Source: Comamonadaceae bacterium
GTDB lineage: Bacteria > Pseudomonadota > Gammaproteobacteria > Burkholderiales > Burkholderiaceae_C
DNA: 33,124 nt
Direction of reading: 5' to 3'
Assembly (NCBI GenBank): GCA_027488255.1
Contig: JAIYBZ010000007.1
Span: 1 to 33,124, forward strand
Positions 33,080 through 33,124 of the stretch are shown here, piece after piece. The notes beneath the pieces were generated by a model. It made no database searches. It saw only the letters and a list, made by a program, of their open reading frames with translations, and was not told the DNA's origin. The translations under genes and the position numbers were made by a program. Positions within the stretch are counted from its first letter, which is position 1; the number at the start of each line of letters is the position of its first letter.

Positions 33080-33124
33080 TCAGGCAGAGATTGCACCGAT
33101 TTGCAGTTCGGTGAACTGCTGACG
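33080..33124 (-). CDS. rplU: 50S ribosomal protein L21, C-terminal end (partial)
   Basis: The reverse strand from the window edge encodes RQQFTELQIGAISA and a TGA stop (33082-33080), matching the C-terminal end of L21 (a basic stretch then a final Thr-x-x-x-Ile strand). The position immediately before rpmA in the same direction is the universal rplU-rpmA arrangement. Only the last 14 codons are in the window. Confidence 0.88.
   Translation of the reverse strand, partial: RQQFTELQIGAISA

Overview
This window looks like chromosome from a freshwater-type betaproteobacterium of the order Burkholderiales, probably family Comamonadaceae. I infer this from gene content, gene order and protein style: ppx and ppk close together, sixA coupled to ppk, the rplU-rpmA-obgE-proB order, PcaF-type thiolase and DUF1841. 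No rRNA, tRNA, IS element, prophage or CRISPR array was seen. Coding density is high and no gene-free stretch exceeds 300 bases.

Region 1 (1-15.8 kb) is a phosphorus-economy and arsenate supercluster. It holds pstS-pstC-pstA (phosphate ABC transporter; pstA runs off the left edge), a Tat-exported PhoX phosphatase, a divergent GAPDH-arsJ-arsR arsenate-detoxification operon, ppx (exopolyphosphatase), a histone-H1-like basic protein, ppk-sixA (polyphosphate kinase and phosphohistidine phosphatase), and the overlapping operon olsB-plcP-agt-like. The last three encode an ornithine-lipid acyltransferase, a PlcP-type metallophosphoesterase and a GT4 glycosyltransferase, which fits replacement of phospholipids by phosphorus-free lipids. 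Six transcription starts in this region (pstS, phoX, GAPDH-arsJ-arsR, ppx, ppk-sixA, olsB operon) each have a recognisable Pho box: 7-bp half-sites related to CTGTCAT, repeated every 11 bp, in the correct orientation. The region therefore reads as one dispersed PhoB regulon for phosphate uptake, organic-P scavenging, polyphosphate turnover, lipid remodelling and removal of the arsenate that enters with phosphate.

Region 2 (15.9-22.7 kb) has an Rrf2 regulator divergent from a MerR-type regulator with a degenerate cobalamin-domain-like C-terminus (class II LitR-like). The MerR gene leads a run with an unknown membrane-anchored protein, two photolyase/cryptochrome genes (one DASH type), a TRIC/UPF0126 channel and an EamA transporter. 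This looks like a light and UV response module.

Region 3 (22.8-33.1 kb) is housekeeping: SbtA-type Na+/bicarbonate permease with a divergent NhaR-like LysR regulator, TerC, 3-oxoadipyl-CoA thiolase, DUF1841, proS, rppH, proB, obgE, rpmA and the 3' end of rplU, separated by clear intrinsic terminators.

All functional calls come from reading motifs and family resemblance. No database search was run and no motif statistics were computed.
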